Below, piece by piece: positions 44,679-52,744 of a stretch of 64,000 nucleotides of DNA (its first letter is position 1; each line of letters begins with the position of its first letter). The notes below the pieces were generated by a model that did not search any database, was not told the origin of the DNA, and saw only the letters and a list, made by a program, of their open reading frames with translations. The DNA comes from Stutzerimonas kunmingensis (lineage in GTDB: Bacteria > Pseudomonadota > Gammaproteobacteria > Pseudomonadales > Pseudomonadaceae): positions 1 through 64,000 of the forward strand of contig NZ_JACXXG010000019.1 in NCBI RefSeq assembly GCF_014764705.1. Reading direction: 5' to 3'. The position numbers were made by a program, and so were the translations under genes.

Positions 44679-45021
44679 CAACGCGTTCTCCAGAATCACA
44701 GCATTAAACTGTCGAGACCGCAGTACGCGGCCCCGTAAAACCCACCAGCCAGACGGTCAGGAACGGAGCATGTGCCTGGACCGCTGCTCGGGAACATGTG
44801 CCCGAGAACAGGAAGCCAGAGGCTGCCTGCCAGCTGTCGGAAGGGCGGCTTTTGGCCTCCTTCCTCTCGCTGCGATCCATCCGGAGCGGGCCTGGCCCAG
44901 TGCTCGACGGTGGACGCTGCGAGGAAAACGATTGCGAATCATGTTGCCGAAGCCAGCCGCAACCTTCGCCGCTGGCAGCGGACTGTGCCGATGCATTCGA
45001 TACGAAACGGCGGCCCTCAGT
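44679..45021. other. Intergenic region between mqo and the PA4642-like gene
   Basis: About 340 bases with the presumed mqo promoter. Short open frames exist on both strands, none with a convincing ribosome site or recognisable protein. A weak Fur-box-like palindrome (CGATTGCGAATCATG near 44930) was seen but is not strong enough to call. Confidence 0.35.
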
Positions 45022-45309
45022 TCAGCCGCGCATGGCCTCGATCAGTTCGATATAGGGCCTGGCCTGACGCTGCTTGGCGACCAGATCGATAAAGCTCTGC
45101 CCTTGGCTATCCCGGGCATCGAGGTCGTAGCCGGCGGCCACGAAGAAGCCGAGAAAGCGCTCGAAATCATCAATGCGCAGGCCGCGATAGGCCTTGATCA
45201 GCTTGTGCAGCGAAGGGGGGGTATCGTCAGCCGGTTCAGGCTGAAGAAACAGCTTGATCGACTCATCCGCGATCTCGTCGCCAATCACCTGCTTCTTGTC
45301 TTTACGCAT
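45022..45309 (-). CDS. PA4642-like small hypothetical protein
   Basis: A 95-residue soluble, charged protein beginning MRKDKKQVIGDEIADESIKLFL. The LHKLIKAYRGLRIDDFERFLGFF and AGYDLDARDSQGQSFIDLV segments, in part ankyrin-like, recur in the conserved gene next to mqo in pseudomonads. Function is unknown. GGAGG lies 5 nt before the ATG at 45309. It is on the same strand as mqo but 340 bases upstream, so probably separately transcribed. Confidence 0.75.
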   Translation of the reverse strand: MRKDKKQVIGDEIADESIKLFLQPEPADDTPPSLHKLIKAYRGLRIDDFERFLGFFVAAGYDLDARDSQGQSFIDLVAKQRQARPYIELIEAMRG

Positions 45310-45474
45310 GCCGCCTCCGGTCCACGGGGTCTCACGGGGGCGGCAGTTTACTCCTCGCAGGCGACGCACTCAACGCGCCAGGCCGGCTTGCGACCAAGGT
45401 CGTACATCGCCGCCTCGGTATACCGGGCGATCTTTCAGCACAAATAACAAGAGCTGCCCGCGCTTATAATGGCG

Positions 45475-45480
45475 CCTTCG
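45475..45480 (+). promoter_or_regulatory. Promoter -10 candidate for the SulP gene
   Basis: A perfect TATAAT lies 22 bases before the start codon of the SulP transporter and just before its AAGGAG. A -35 hexamer is not evident. If used, the transcript leader would be very short. Confidence 0.35.
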
Positions 45481-45501
45481 CCTACAAGGAGCGTCCCAGG
45501 C

Positions 45502-47232
45502 ATGAAGCTTCCCCCACTGTTTGCCGCCTGGCATCAGGTCCTGCGTCTGGGCTACGGTGCCCGCGCACTGCGCGGCGATATCAGCGCCGGCCTGACGGTC
45601 GGCATCATCGCCATCCCGCTGGCCATGGCTCTGGCGATCGCCGTTGGCGTGGCGCCACAGCACGGCCTCTACACCGTACTGATCGCCGCGCCACTGATCG
45701 CGCTGACCGGGGGATCGCGCTTCAATGTCTCCGGGCCGACAGCGGCTTTCGTGGTGATCCTGTTGCCGATCACCCAGCAGTTCGGCCTTGGCGGCCTGCT
45801 GCTGTGCACCATGCTCGCCGGTCTGATCCTGATCGCGCTGGGCCTGCTGCGCGCTGGACGCCTGATCGCATTCATCCCCTACCCTGTCACCCTCGGATTC
45901 ACCGCGGGCATCGGCATCGTCATCGCCACTCTGCAGATCAAGGACTTGTTCGGCCTGACGCTGACCGAACAGCCACAGCACTACGTCGAGCAGGTCGGCC
46001 TGCTGCTGCGCTCGCTGCCGGGCGCCCGGCTCGGCGACGCGCTGGTGGCGGCGATCTGTCTCGCGGTGCTGATCATCTGGCCGCGCTGGGTACCGAAAGT
46101 ACCCGGGCACCTGGTGGCACTGACCGTCGGTGCGCTGGCAGGTTTGCTGCTGGAATCGTCCGGATTGTCCGTGGCGACCCTTGGCGAGCGGTTCAGCTAC
46201 ACCCTGGACGGCATCACCCATCCGGGTATTCCACCGTTTCTCCCAGATTTCGCCTGGCCCTGGCTGCTACCCGGTCCGGATGGCCAGCCGCTGCAGCTGA
46301 GTTACGAGCTGTTCCGCGAATTGCTCGCGCCGGCGTTTGCCATCGCCATGCTCGGCGCCATCGAGTCGCTGCTTTGCGCCGTGGTCGCCGACGGCATGAC
46401 CGGCAGCAACCACGAGCCCAACGGCGAGCTGATCGGCCAGGGGCTGGGCAATCTGGTCGCCCCGCTGTTCGGCGGCATCACGGCGACCGCAGCGATCGCC
46501 CGCAGCGCCACGAATGTCCGGGCCGGGGCGTTCTCGCCGCTGGCAGCAATGATTCATGCGGGTGTGGTGCTGGTCGCAGTGCTCTGGCTGGCGCCGCTGT
46601 TCAGTTACCTGCCCATGGCGGCACTGGCGGCGTTGCTGGTGATGGTGGCCTGGAACATGAGCGAAGCACCGCACGTGATGCACGTATTGCGCATCGCACC
46701 GCGCAGCGATGTGCTGGTGCTGCTGACCTGCCTGACACTCACCGTGCTGTTCGACATGGTGCTGGCCGTCGGGGTCGGGCTGCTGCTGGCAGCCGGGCTG
46801 TTCATAAAGCGCATGAGCGAGCTGACCGACACCACCACTCTCTCGCGCGAGCAACGGCGCATCCTCCAGGACATGCCCGAGCACGTGGCGACCTACGCGA
46901 TCCGTGGGCCGCTGTTCTTCGGCGCGGCGGAAAAGGCGCTGGGCGCCCTGCGGCGCTTCAATCCCGAGGTGAAGGTGGTGATCGTCGACATCAGCGCAGT
47001 GCCGATGCTGGACATGACCGCGCTGGCATCGCTGGAAAACGTGCTGGTGGATTACCGCCGACTGGGGGTAACGCTGATCCTGAGCGGCAGCAATGCGCGA
47101 GTCCGCCTGAAATTGCGCCGCGCCGGCATTCACCGCCTGCAGGGGCATCTGCTGTATGTGCGCAACCTGAGTCAGGCCCGCGAGAAAGCACTACGCCTGT
47201 TGCGCCCGGAGCCGGGCGAGGCCCCCATCTGA
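45502..47232 (+). CDS. dauA: SulP family C4-dicarboxylate/anion transporter DauA
   Basis: A 576-residue inner-membrane transporter of the SulP family. About a dozen hydrophobic segments span residues 25-430, with the family region GVAPQHGLYTVLIAAP and FNVSGPTAAFVV. The C-terminal cytoplasmic STAS domain (about 455-560; IRGPLFFGAAEKAL, VVIVDISAVPMLDMTAL) is complete. Length and sequence resemble DauA (YchM), which imports succinate and other C4-dicarboxylates at acid pH. The proximity of mqo fits malate use. Sulfate transport is the alternative. Confidence 0.85.
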   Translation: MKLPPLFAAWHQVLRLGYGARALRGDISAGLTVGIIAIPLAMALAIAVGVAPQHGLYTVLIAAPLIALTGGSRFNVSGPTAAFVVILLPITQQFGLGGLLLCTMLAGLILIALGLLRAGRLIAFIPYPVTLGFTAGIGIVIATLQIKDLFGLTLTEQPQHYVEQVGLLLRSLPGARLGDALVAAICLAVLIIWPRWVPKVPGHLVALTVGALAGLLLESSGLSVATLGERFSYTLDGITHPGIPPFLPDFAWPWLLPGPDGQPLQLSYELFRELLAPAFAIAMLGAIESLLCAVVADGMTGSNHEPNGELIGQGLGNLVAPLFGGITATAAIARSATNVRAGAFSPLAAMIHAGVVLVAVLWLAPLFSYLPMAALAALLVMVAWNMSEAPHVMHVLRIAPRSDVLVLLTCLTLTVLFDMVLAVGVGLLLAAGLFIKRMSELTDTTTLSREQRRILQDMPEHVATYAIRGPLFFGAAEKALGALRRFNPEVKVVIVDISAVPMLDMTALASLENVLVDYRRLGVTLILSGSNARVRLKLRRAGIHRLQGHLLYVRNLSQAREKALRLLRPEPGEAPI

Positions 47233-47269
47233 ATGCGCTCCCGGATTGCCCGGCAGCGCAAGCCATAGG

Positions 47270-48181
47270 TCAGCCTGCGTATTTTTGCAGGTTGGCCATC
47301 ATCTCCTTCAACGCTTCCATGTTGTCAGCCGGGTGCGCCGCGTTCTCGAAATTACAGATCTGCTGCCACTGCGCGGCGACATCCTCGGCATCGAAACCGG
47401 CCTTCGGATCGAAGCCGACGCCAAGGCTGCGTTCCCAGCGCACCTTGCCCATCCAGCCGCCGCCCACCTCGAACAGGCCGGAGGTTTCCTGGCACTGCTC
47501 GCTAGCCAGATACACCACCAACGGACTCACCAGTTCGGGTTTGAGCTGCTCGAACACCTGCGGCGGTATCAGCCCCTCGGTCATCCGCGTGCCGCCGGTG
47601 GGCGCGATGGCGTTGACCAGCACGTTGTTCTTGCGCCCTTCCAGCGCCAGCGTGCGGGTCAGGCCGTACAGACCGAGCTTGGCCATGCCATAGTTCGACT
47701 GCCCGAAGTTGCCATAGATGCCGGAGGTCGAAGCGGTGAAGATCACCCTCCCGTAGTTCTGTTCGCGCATGTGCGGCCAGGCGGCACGGGTGACCTTGTA
47801 GGCGCCCTCGACATGCACCCGATAGACCAGATCCCAGTCGGCGTCTTCCATCTTGTGGAAGGTCTTGTCGCGCAGGATGCCGGCGTTGTTCACCACCACA
47901 TCGATGCGGCCGAAGGAATCGAGGGCCTGTTGCACGATGCGATCGCCATCGGTTACTGAATCATGATTGGCGACAGCGGTACCGCCCGCCTGGCGAATTT
48001 CCTCCACCACTCGGTCGGCGGCGGAGCTGTTGGCTCCATCGCCCTGAGTGCTGCCGCCCAGATCGTTAACCACGACCTTCGCACCGTGGCGGGCGAACAG
48101 CAGCGCGTGCGCCCGCCCGAGCCCGCCGCCGGCTCCGGTCACGATCACTACCTTGTCTTCGAAGCGGATGGCATCAGTCAT
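47270..48181 (-). CDS. SDR family 3-hydroxyacyl-CoA dehydrogenase-like protein
   Basis: A 303-residue short-chain dehydrogenase. The cofactor motif VTGAGGGLGRAHALLFARHGAKVVVNDLGG, in part TGAGGGLGRAHA, and the active-site Ser/Tyr/Lys in STSGIYGNFGQSNYGMAKLG are intact. The extended C-terminus and NDLGG loop resemble the dehydrogenase half of peroxisomal multifunctional enzyme 2 and bacterial steroid or fatty acid (3R)-hydroxyacyl-CoA dehydrogenases. Likely NAD-linked. GAGGGAG is 6 nt before the ATG. It converges with the SulP gene. Confidence 0.88.
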   Translation of the reverse strand: MTDAIRFEDKVVIVTGAGGGLGRAHALLFARHGAKVVVNDLGGSTQGDGANSSAADRVVEEIRQAGGTAVANHDSVTDGDRIVQQALDSFGRIDVVVNNAGILRDKTFHKMEDADWDLVYRVHVEGAYKVTRAAWPHMREQNYGRVIFTASTSGIYGNFGQSNYGMAKLGLYGLTRTLALEGRKNNVLVNAIAPTGGTRMTEGLIPPQVFEQLKPELVSPLVVYLASEQCQETSGLFEVGGGWMGKVRWERSLGVGFDPKAGFDAEDVAAQWQQICNFENAAHPADNMEALKEMMANLQKYAG

Positions 48182-48383
48182 GCGTACTCCCTCAGCGGTC
48201 TTGGATGAATTCAGGAGCGCCGAGTGTCGATCAGGCGCCGGGACCCGACAACCAACCGCCCGGAAATGAATGCCAGTGCATAAGAGTCGAGGATGGGCTG
48301 CTCCGACGCCAATGTTCTGGACGTTTTTTATTCATACCGCCGACAGCCGTGCCATCACTGGCCCGGCGGCGTATTTGCCCAAA

Positions 48384-48418
48384 CAACTCACAGCGTTATC
48401 CACAGCCATCGTGGATAA
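48384..48418. repeat. Composite DnaA-box element 1
   Basis: A perfect DnaA box TTATCCACA (48396-48404), then 5 nt, then an inverted box CGTGGATAA (48410-48418, one mismatch). A degenerate direct box CAACTCACA lies 3 nt upstream (48384-48392). The layout box-N3-box-N5-inverted box equals that of the other three elements. Confidence 0.75.
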
Positions 48419-48582
48419 CTGATGCGATCACTACCATCGTGAAACGGCACCGCACACATTGCCTATGAACGTGCGAGGCCTTCTGTTATGCGGCCTGTGG
48501 TCGCATCAAGCGGGACTGAGCAAAAAACGCACATACTGCTGGAAGTCCCGCGCCGCTTCGCCTGGAGCAGACCTTCCCAAGG

Positions 48583-48617
48583 TTATCCACAGAACCGCAC
48601 ACAACTATCGGGGATAA
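48583..48617. repeat. Composite DnaA-box element 2
   Basis: A perfect TTATCCACA (48583-48591), a 17-nt spacer and an inverted box CGGGGATAA (48609-48617, two mismatches). The spacer holds a degenerate middle box ending ACACA at the same position as in elements 3 and 4. Confidence 0.7.
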
Positions 48618-48725
48618 ATGAAGCGGCAAATAGCGCAAGTGCTATCACGGCAATGTCGAGAATCTAAGAGCGCCGGGAGCGCCCTGTTCTTAGCATGAGC
48701 GCATCAACCGACGGAGAGATTGTCC

Positions 48726-48803
48726 ATGTCCAGTCGCAATCTGCTCGAGAGCCTGTTTGCCAATTACGCGTGCGCCAGCGGAGGTGCATTGAACGGCCGC
48801 TGA
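48726..48803 (+). CDS. Possible 25-residue small ORF upstream of the LOG gene
   Basis: ATG at 48726 with GGAG 9 nt upstream, reading MSSRNLLESLFANYACASGG and ending in TGA at 48801-48803. It ends 72 bases before the LOG start. It could be a leader peptide or chance; no family is recognised. Confidence 0.25.
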   Translation: MSSRNLLESLFANYACASGGALNGR

Positions 48804-48875
48804 CATCGCCCAGCACGCTTGGCCGTTCGTCCATGCCCGCGTACCCTTCCGCCAGCCCTAAGAGCGGAGTTAACG

Positions 48876-49463
48876 ATGACCTTGCGTTCCATTTGCGTTT
48901 TCTGCGGCGCCAGCCGTGGTTCGAACCCCATCTATGAACAAGCAGCCCAGGATCTCGGCCGCACCCTCGCGGCCAACGGCATCCGGCTGATCTACGGCGG
49001 CGGCGCCGTCGGCCTGATGGGGGTCGTGGCAGACGCCACCATGGCTGCCGGCGGCGAGGTGATCGGCATCATTCCGCAGAGCCTGAAAGATGCCGAGGTC
49101 GGCCACACCGGCCTCACTCGGCTGGAAGTAGTCGACGGCATGCACGCCCGCAAGGCGCGGATGGCAGAGCTCGCGGATGCCTTCATCGCTTTACCTGGCG
49201 GACTGGGTACGCTGGAGGAGCTTTTCGAGGTCTGGACCTGGGGTCAGCTTGGCTATCACCCCAAACCGCTCGGGTTGCTGGACGTCAACCACTTCTACAG
49301 CAAGCTCAGTCATTTCCTCGATCACCTCGTCGAAGAGGGATTCGTCCGCTCCCAGCACCGCGAGATGTTGCAACGTAGTGACGAGTCGCAGGCGCTCATA
49401 GAGTTGCTGGATGCCTGGCAACCGCCTACTCATAGTCGCTGGGCCAAAAATTCGCCGCTGTGA
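48876..49463 (+). CDS. LOG family protein (cytokinin riboside 5'-monophosphate phosphoribohydrolase)
   Basis: A 195-residue Rossmann-fold protein of the LOG family, which hydrolyses N6-modified or plain nucleoside monophosphates to base and ribose phosphate. The hallmark [16 protein letters not shown] (catalytic Glu, Arg context) and the [14 protein letters not shown] and [13 protein letters not shown] blocks are intact. GGAG lies 8 nt before the ATG at 48876. It is flanked on both sides by long regions with DnaA-box elements. It corresponds to PA4923 in P. aeruginosa. Confidence 0.92.
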   Translation: MTLRSICVFCGASRGSNPIYEQAAQDLGRTLAANGIRLIYGGGAVGLMGVVADATMAAGGEVIGIIPQSLKDAEVGHTGLTRLEVVDGMHARKARMAELADAFIALPGGLGTLEELFEVWTWGQLGYHPKPLGLLDVNHFYSKLSHFLDHLVEEGFVRSQHREMLQRSDESQALIELLDAWQPPTHSRWAKNSPL

Positions 49464-49545
49464 TCTGGCTGAATCCAGCTGATCAAATTTCACTCTCCGA
49501 GCTGTAGCCCACGCATCAAGCGGGCCGCAGCTCTGCCTCCCCATG

Positions 49546-49580
49546 TTATCCACATGCGCATCCACAGCAAAAGTGGATAA
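49546..49580. repeat. Composite DnaA-box element 3
   Basis: TTATCCACA (49546-49554), 17-nt spacer, inverted box AGTGGATAA (49572-49580, one mismatch). The spacer contains a middle direct box GCATCCACA (49558-49566, two mismatches) placed N3 after the first and N5 before the inverted box. Confidence 0.78.
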
Positions 49581-49717
49581 GCGCTCGCTTCGACCTGTTG
49601 TGTTACGCATGTGCGGGCAATACGACGTTTTAGAAGCCTTGAACCTGCGAACGTACAATTTTCGATCAATAGGCTCGATCGCTAGTGCCGCTAGGGCTGT
49701 AGCAAGCAGCTAAATGG

Positions 49718-49752
49718 TTATCCACAACTCGGCCCACAGCTGTAGTGGATAA
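49718..49752. repeat. Composite DnaA-box element 4
   Basis: TTATCCACA (49718-49726), 17-nt spacer, inverted box AGTGGATAA (49744-49752). The spacer has CCACAGC at exactly the same offset as element 3, giving a weak middle box. Confidence 0.78.
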
Positions 49753-49868
49753 GGTAGCCGAACGAATCGAACGCGCTGGACTCAACAAAAGCATCGCTCG
49801 TCTAATTCCTAGGCTTACACCATGGGTGCATCAACAAGGCTTCAATCGCTGCATCAGGGCAGACGTCC

Positions 49869-50345
49869 ATGAGCTGGCTGGCCCTGACACTGGTGGCGTT
49901 CGTCATCTTCGTGCTGGTCTTCTTCGTCAAGAACCGGCAGCTCAACCATCCCGCGCTGCAGTATCCCTATCGCCTCAAGGCGCCACTATTCTCGCCAGCG
50001 GAACGCGAGCTGCTGGAAATGCTGCAACGCACGGTCGGCGAGCGCTATCTGATCTTCCCCAAGGTAAGCGTCGCCGACGTTGTGGAAGTCACCGCCATCG
50101 CCCGACGGGCGTACTGGTACCGCGCCACCAACCGCATCGCGGCCACGCGCTTCGATTTCGTGCTGTGCGACAGGGCCGATCTTCAGCCGGTCTGCGTCAT
50201 CAACCTGCACGACCCGGACACCGATGAGGAATTCATGGATCGACTGTGCGAGACGATCGGGTTACCGCAGGTCCGCCTGCCAGCGGATGCAGCGCGCTCC
50301 TATAGCGTTGTCCGGGAAGCCATCGAGTCGGCACTGCAGCCCTGA
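49869..50345 (+). CDS. DUF2726 domain membrane-anchored protein
   Basis: A 158-residue protein with an N-terminal transmembrane helix (LALTLVAFVIFVLVFFV, residues 4-20) and a cytoplasmic DUF2726 domain (LFSPAERELLEMLQRTVGERY, in parts; VFPKV-like IFPKVSVADVV; FDFVLCDRADLQPVCVINL). The domain is related to restriction-endonuclease-like folds and often found with topoisomerase zinc ribbons, but its function is unknown. No strong ribosome site precedes the ATG. It follows DnaA-box element 4 by 116 bases. Confidence 0.8.
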   Translation: MSWLALTLVAFVIFVLVFFVKNRQLNHPALQYPYRLKAPLFSPAERELLEMLQRTVGERYLIFPKVSVADVVEVTAIARRAYWYRATNRIAATRFDFVLCDRADLQPVCVINLHDPDTDEEFMDRLCETIGLPQVRLPADAARSYSVVREAIESALQP

Positions 50346-50463
50346 TCGACCGCTGGCGGGAATGAGCGCAGCAGCGGACGGTCACAAGTCTGCATGACGT
50401 ATCCAAGCTGTGCAGTACCGCTGCGGAGACATCCGCAATCGACCACCGGCTACGAGTGACACT

Positions 50464-50949
50464 ATGAAATACGCCCTCCCCCTGCTCCTTTCCCTCGCCC
50501 CGCTGGCTGCGCTGGCGGACGACCCGACCTGTCATGGCACCAACGAAGCGCAGGTCGCCGCGCTTTTCGATCGCTGGAACGACGATGTGCAATCAGGAGA
50601 CCCGAAACGCGTGGTGGAAAACTACGCACCTGACTCGATGCTGCTGCCTACAGTGTCCAACACGCCGCGGCAGACGGCGGAAGCCAAGCTCGACTACTTC
50701 GAGCACTTTCTGGCGCTGAAACCAAAGGGCGAAATTGTCTCGCGAATGATCATGATCGACTGCAACAGCGCGCTCGATACCGGGCTCTACAGCTTCAAGC
50801 TGGGCGACGGCAAGACGGTGCCGGCTCGTTATACCTTTACCTACAAGTGGTTCGCCGACGCCGGACAGTGGCTGATCACCAGTCACCACTCATCGGCGAT
50901 GCCAGAGCAGCCCGAGGCGGTACAGCAGGTGATCGAAGAGAGCGACTGA
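50464..50949 (+). CDS. SgcJ/EcaC family secreted NTF2-like protein
   Basis: A 161-residue protein with a cleavable signal peptide (LPLLLSLAPLAALADD, cleavage near residue 19) and an NTF2-like domain of the SgcJ/EcaC type: EAQVAALFDRWNDDVQSGDPKRVVENYAPDSMLLPT, here in parts FDRWNDDVQSGD and YAPDSMLLPTVSNTPR, and WLITSHHSSAMPE at the end. Two cysteines (C23, C98 region) could form a disulfide in the periplasm. The substrate is unknown. It is probably monocistronic. Confidence 0.82.
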   Translation: MKYALPLLLSLAPLAALADDPTCHGTNEAQVAALFDRWNDDVQSGDPKRVVENYAPDSMLLPTVSNTPRQTAEAKLDYFEHFLALKPKGEIVSRMIMIDCNSALDTGLYSFKLGDGKTVPARYTFTYKWFADAGQWLITSHHSSAMPEQPEAVQQVIEESD

Positions 50950-51113
50950 TCGTCCTGCGAAATACGCCAAATAGGGGCGCCTGGCCACACCAGCGGGGCG
51001 CGCCCGCTGTACCATCCGCCCTCGACAAGCGAAGGGTCTCGACCGCGGGCTTGCACCAGCCCGCCTGTGCTCGATACTTCTGATAAGCACGCCGTATCCG
51101 GACCCGAACCATC

Positions 51114-52136
51114 ATGCAACTCAAGCCGCTGTTATCACGCCTGTTCGACCTGGCTAGCCGCCTGATTCGGCGCTATCCAGGTACGGTTGCGCTGTTCGGC
51201 TTCGTTTCCGGGGTGGCGAGTTTCGTTCTGGTGGAACGCCACGCCGGCCTGGCCAAGGTGGTCGCCCTGGTGATGCTGGTGAGCTGGCTCTGGCTGGTAC
51301 TGGAATCGAGCCTGCGGCGCAGTCTGCAGCGCTGGTTCGGCTGGCAGGTGCCAAGACCGCTGCTGCGCTATGCCACCCAGATGGTGCATCAGGAAAGCCT
51401 GTTTTTCATCATTCCGTTCTTTGCCATCACCACCACCTGGAACAGTGGGCAAGCCCTGTTCACCAGCCTGCTTGGCGCCGCCGCGCTCGTTTCGCTGATC
51501 GATCCGCTGTACTACAAATGGCTGGCACCGCGGCGCTGGGTCTACCTGGGGTTTCACGCGCTGACGCTGTTCGCCGTCCTGCTGACCGCGTTGCCGATCA
51601 TCCTTCATCTGTCCACCCCGCAGAGCTATCAGCTGGCGCTGGGCGTCGCAGTAGTGCTGGCCCTGCCGAGCCTCAGCGGACTGTTTCCCCGCTCGAACTG
51701 GCGCACGTGGCCCGGCATCCTGTTGCTGGCAGTGGCGCTGGGTGGCGCTGGTTGGCTGGGACGGACCTGGGTGCCCCCGGCAACCCTGTGGCTGACCGAT
51801 GTCGCCGTGACCATGAGCCTCGATGATCAGCAACGCAAACCCGGTAAGGGGCTGCGCGAAATCACCAGCGCAGAACTGCACGCAAATGGCCTCTACGCCT
51901 ATACCGCCATCAACGCACCGCGCGGCCTGAAGGAGCGCATCTTCCACGAGTGGAACCACAACGGCCGGCGCGTCGACCGTATCGCCCTGGAGATCAGCGG
52001 CGGCCGCGAAGCCGGTTACCGCGCCTGGACCCACAAGCGCAACTTCCCGGAGAAATCATCGGGCCGCTGGCGAGTACGTGTCGTTACCGAAGCAGGCCAG
52101 ATGATCGGCATGCTGCGTTTCCAGGTCACCGATTAG
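51114..52136 (+). CDS. DUF5924/DUF2914 membrane protein
   Basis: A 340-residue inner-membrane protein. About seven hydrophobic segments fill residues 22-225. The C-terminal soluble part (about 235-338; IFHEWNHNGRRVDRIALEI, YRAWTHKRNFPEKSSGRWRVRV, in parts) is a DUF2914-type beta domain, which probably faces the periplasm. I recognise the combination as a conserved Pseudomonas protein of unknown function. The ribosome site is poor, but codon use and length support the gene. Confidence 0.8.
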   Translation: MQLKPLLSRLFDLASRLIRRYPGTVALFGFVSGVASFVLVERHAGLAKVVALVMLVSWLWLVLESSLRRSLQRWFGWQVPRPLLRYATQMVHQESLFFIIPFFAITTTWNSGQALFTSLLGAAALVSLIDPLYYKWLAPRRWVYLGFHALTLFAVLLTALPIILHLSTPQSYQLALGVAVVLALPSLSGLFPRSNWRTWPGILLLAVALGGAGWLGRTWVPPATLWLTDVAVTMSLDDQQRKPGKGLREITSAELHANGLYAYTAINAPRGLKERIFHEWNHNGRRVDRIALEISGGREAGYRAWTHKRNFPEKSSGRWRVRVVTEAGQMIGMLRFQVTD

Positions 52137-52193
52137 CGAACCCCCCGCCGCCTCGCGTATCCAAATCAGAACCAGCCTGGCTTGGAGAAGGAC

Positions 52194-52712
52194 ATGGAGT
52201 GGTGGGCGAGCATCTCCTACACCATCGCGTCGGAGTTCTCCGACATCACCGACCTGGAGGACGCGACCCGCGTCAGTAGCCGTCTGCTGATCGCGTCGAT
52301 TCTCGGCGGCCTGCTCGGCTATGAACGCGAGCGCCGACGCAAGGCCGCCGGCTTGCGCACCCATATGCTGGTTGCGCTTGGGGCAGCGTTGTTCGTACTG
52401 GTGCCGGTGCAGGCGGGCATGAGCCTCGAGGACATTTCCCGGGTGATTCAGGGCCTGGTTACCGGTATTGGCTTTCTCGGAGCCGGGACTATCCTCAAGG
52501 GCGACTCCGCGGAAGACGTCAAGGGCCTGACCACCGCCGCGGGCATCTGGCTTACGGCCGCGATCGGTGTCGCCGTCGGCCTCGGGCATGAAGCAACGGC
52601 CGTAATGAGCACGCTGTTGGCGCTGGCGATCTTTGCTTTGATGCCACGGCTGGAGCGGCATACTGCCCTGCGTGCCGCGCGCAAGCGTCGCCACCCGGAC
52701 CAGCCGCGCTAA
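52194..52712 (+). CDS. MgtC/SapB family membrane protein
   Basis: A 172-residue inner-membrane protein with four to five hydrophobic segments. Family blocks: [42 protein letters not shown], here in parts [22 protein letters not shown], and [13 protein letters not shown]. MgtC-type proteins help survival in low Mg2+ and inhibit ATP synthase in pathogens; this short form lacks the C-terminal ACT-like domain of MgtC proper, so SapB-like is the safer name. The ATG at 52194 follows GGAG by 6 nt. It precedes the PQQ-type dehydrogenase by 32 bases. Confidence 0.86.
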   Translation: MEWWASISYTIASEFSDITDLEDATRVSSRLLIASILGGLLGYERERRRKAAGLRTHMLVALGAALFVLVPVQAGMSLEDISRVIQGLVTGIGFLGAGTILKGDSAEDVKGLTTAAGIWLTAAIGVAVGLGHEATAVMSTLLALAIFALMPRLERHTALRAARKRRHPDQPR

Positions 52713-52744
52713 CGAACGCCACTCCACTGCCCAAGGATTTCGCC

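Larger units (their letters stand above)
48182..48875. other. Long non-coding region with DnaA-box elements
   Basis: About 690 bases upstream of the LOG gene, visibly less GC-rich than its surroundings (AT-rich patch TTTTTTATTCAT near 48327). It contains two composite DnaA-box elements (see separate entries), a repeated 13-mer CGCATCAAGCGGG (48502-48514) and one possible 25-codon frame. No larger coding signal is present. Confidence 0.6.
49464..49868. other. Second non-coding region with DnaA-box elements
   Basis: About 405 bases between the LOG and DUF2726 genes, less GC-rich than neighbours. It contains composite DnaA-box elements 3 and 4 and a second copy of CGCATCAAGCGGG (49512-49524). 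Short open frames lack ribosome sites. Confidence 0.6.

Noticed and set aside
44925-44950. Fur-box-like palindrome upstream of mqo
   Set aside because: CGATTGCGAATCATG is only partly symmetric and does not match the 19-bp Fur consensus well; no iron-related gene is adjacent.
44757-44996. 79-codon minus-strand frame between mqo and the PA4642-like gene
   Set aside because: No ribosome site, Arg/Ala/Pro-rich composition and no recognisable family.
45804-47693. 629-codon plus-strand frame inside the SulP gene and beyond
   Set aside because: Overlaps a transporter with clear membrane segments and STAS domain; its own translation is Arg/Pro/Ala-rich and lacks any motif.
48384-49752. Primary chromosomal origin (oriC)
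   Set aside because: None of dnaA, dnaN, recF, gyrB, rpmH, rnpA, gidA or parAB is present nearby; DnaA boxes alone do not define the origin.
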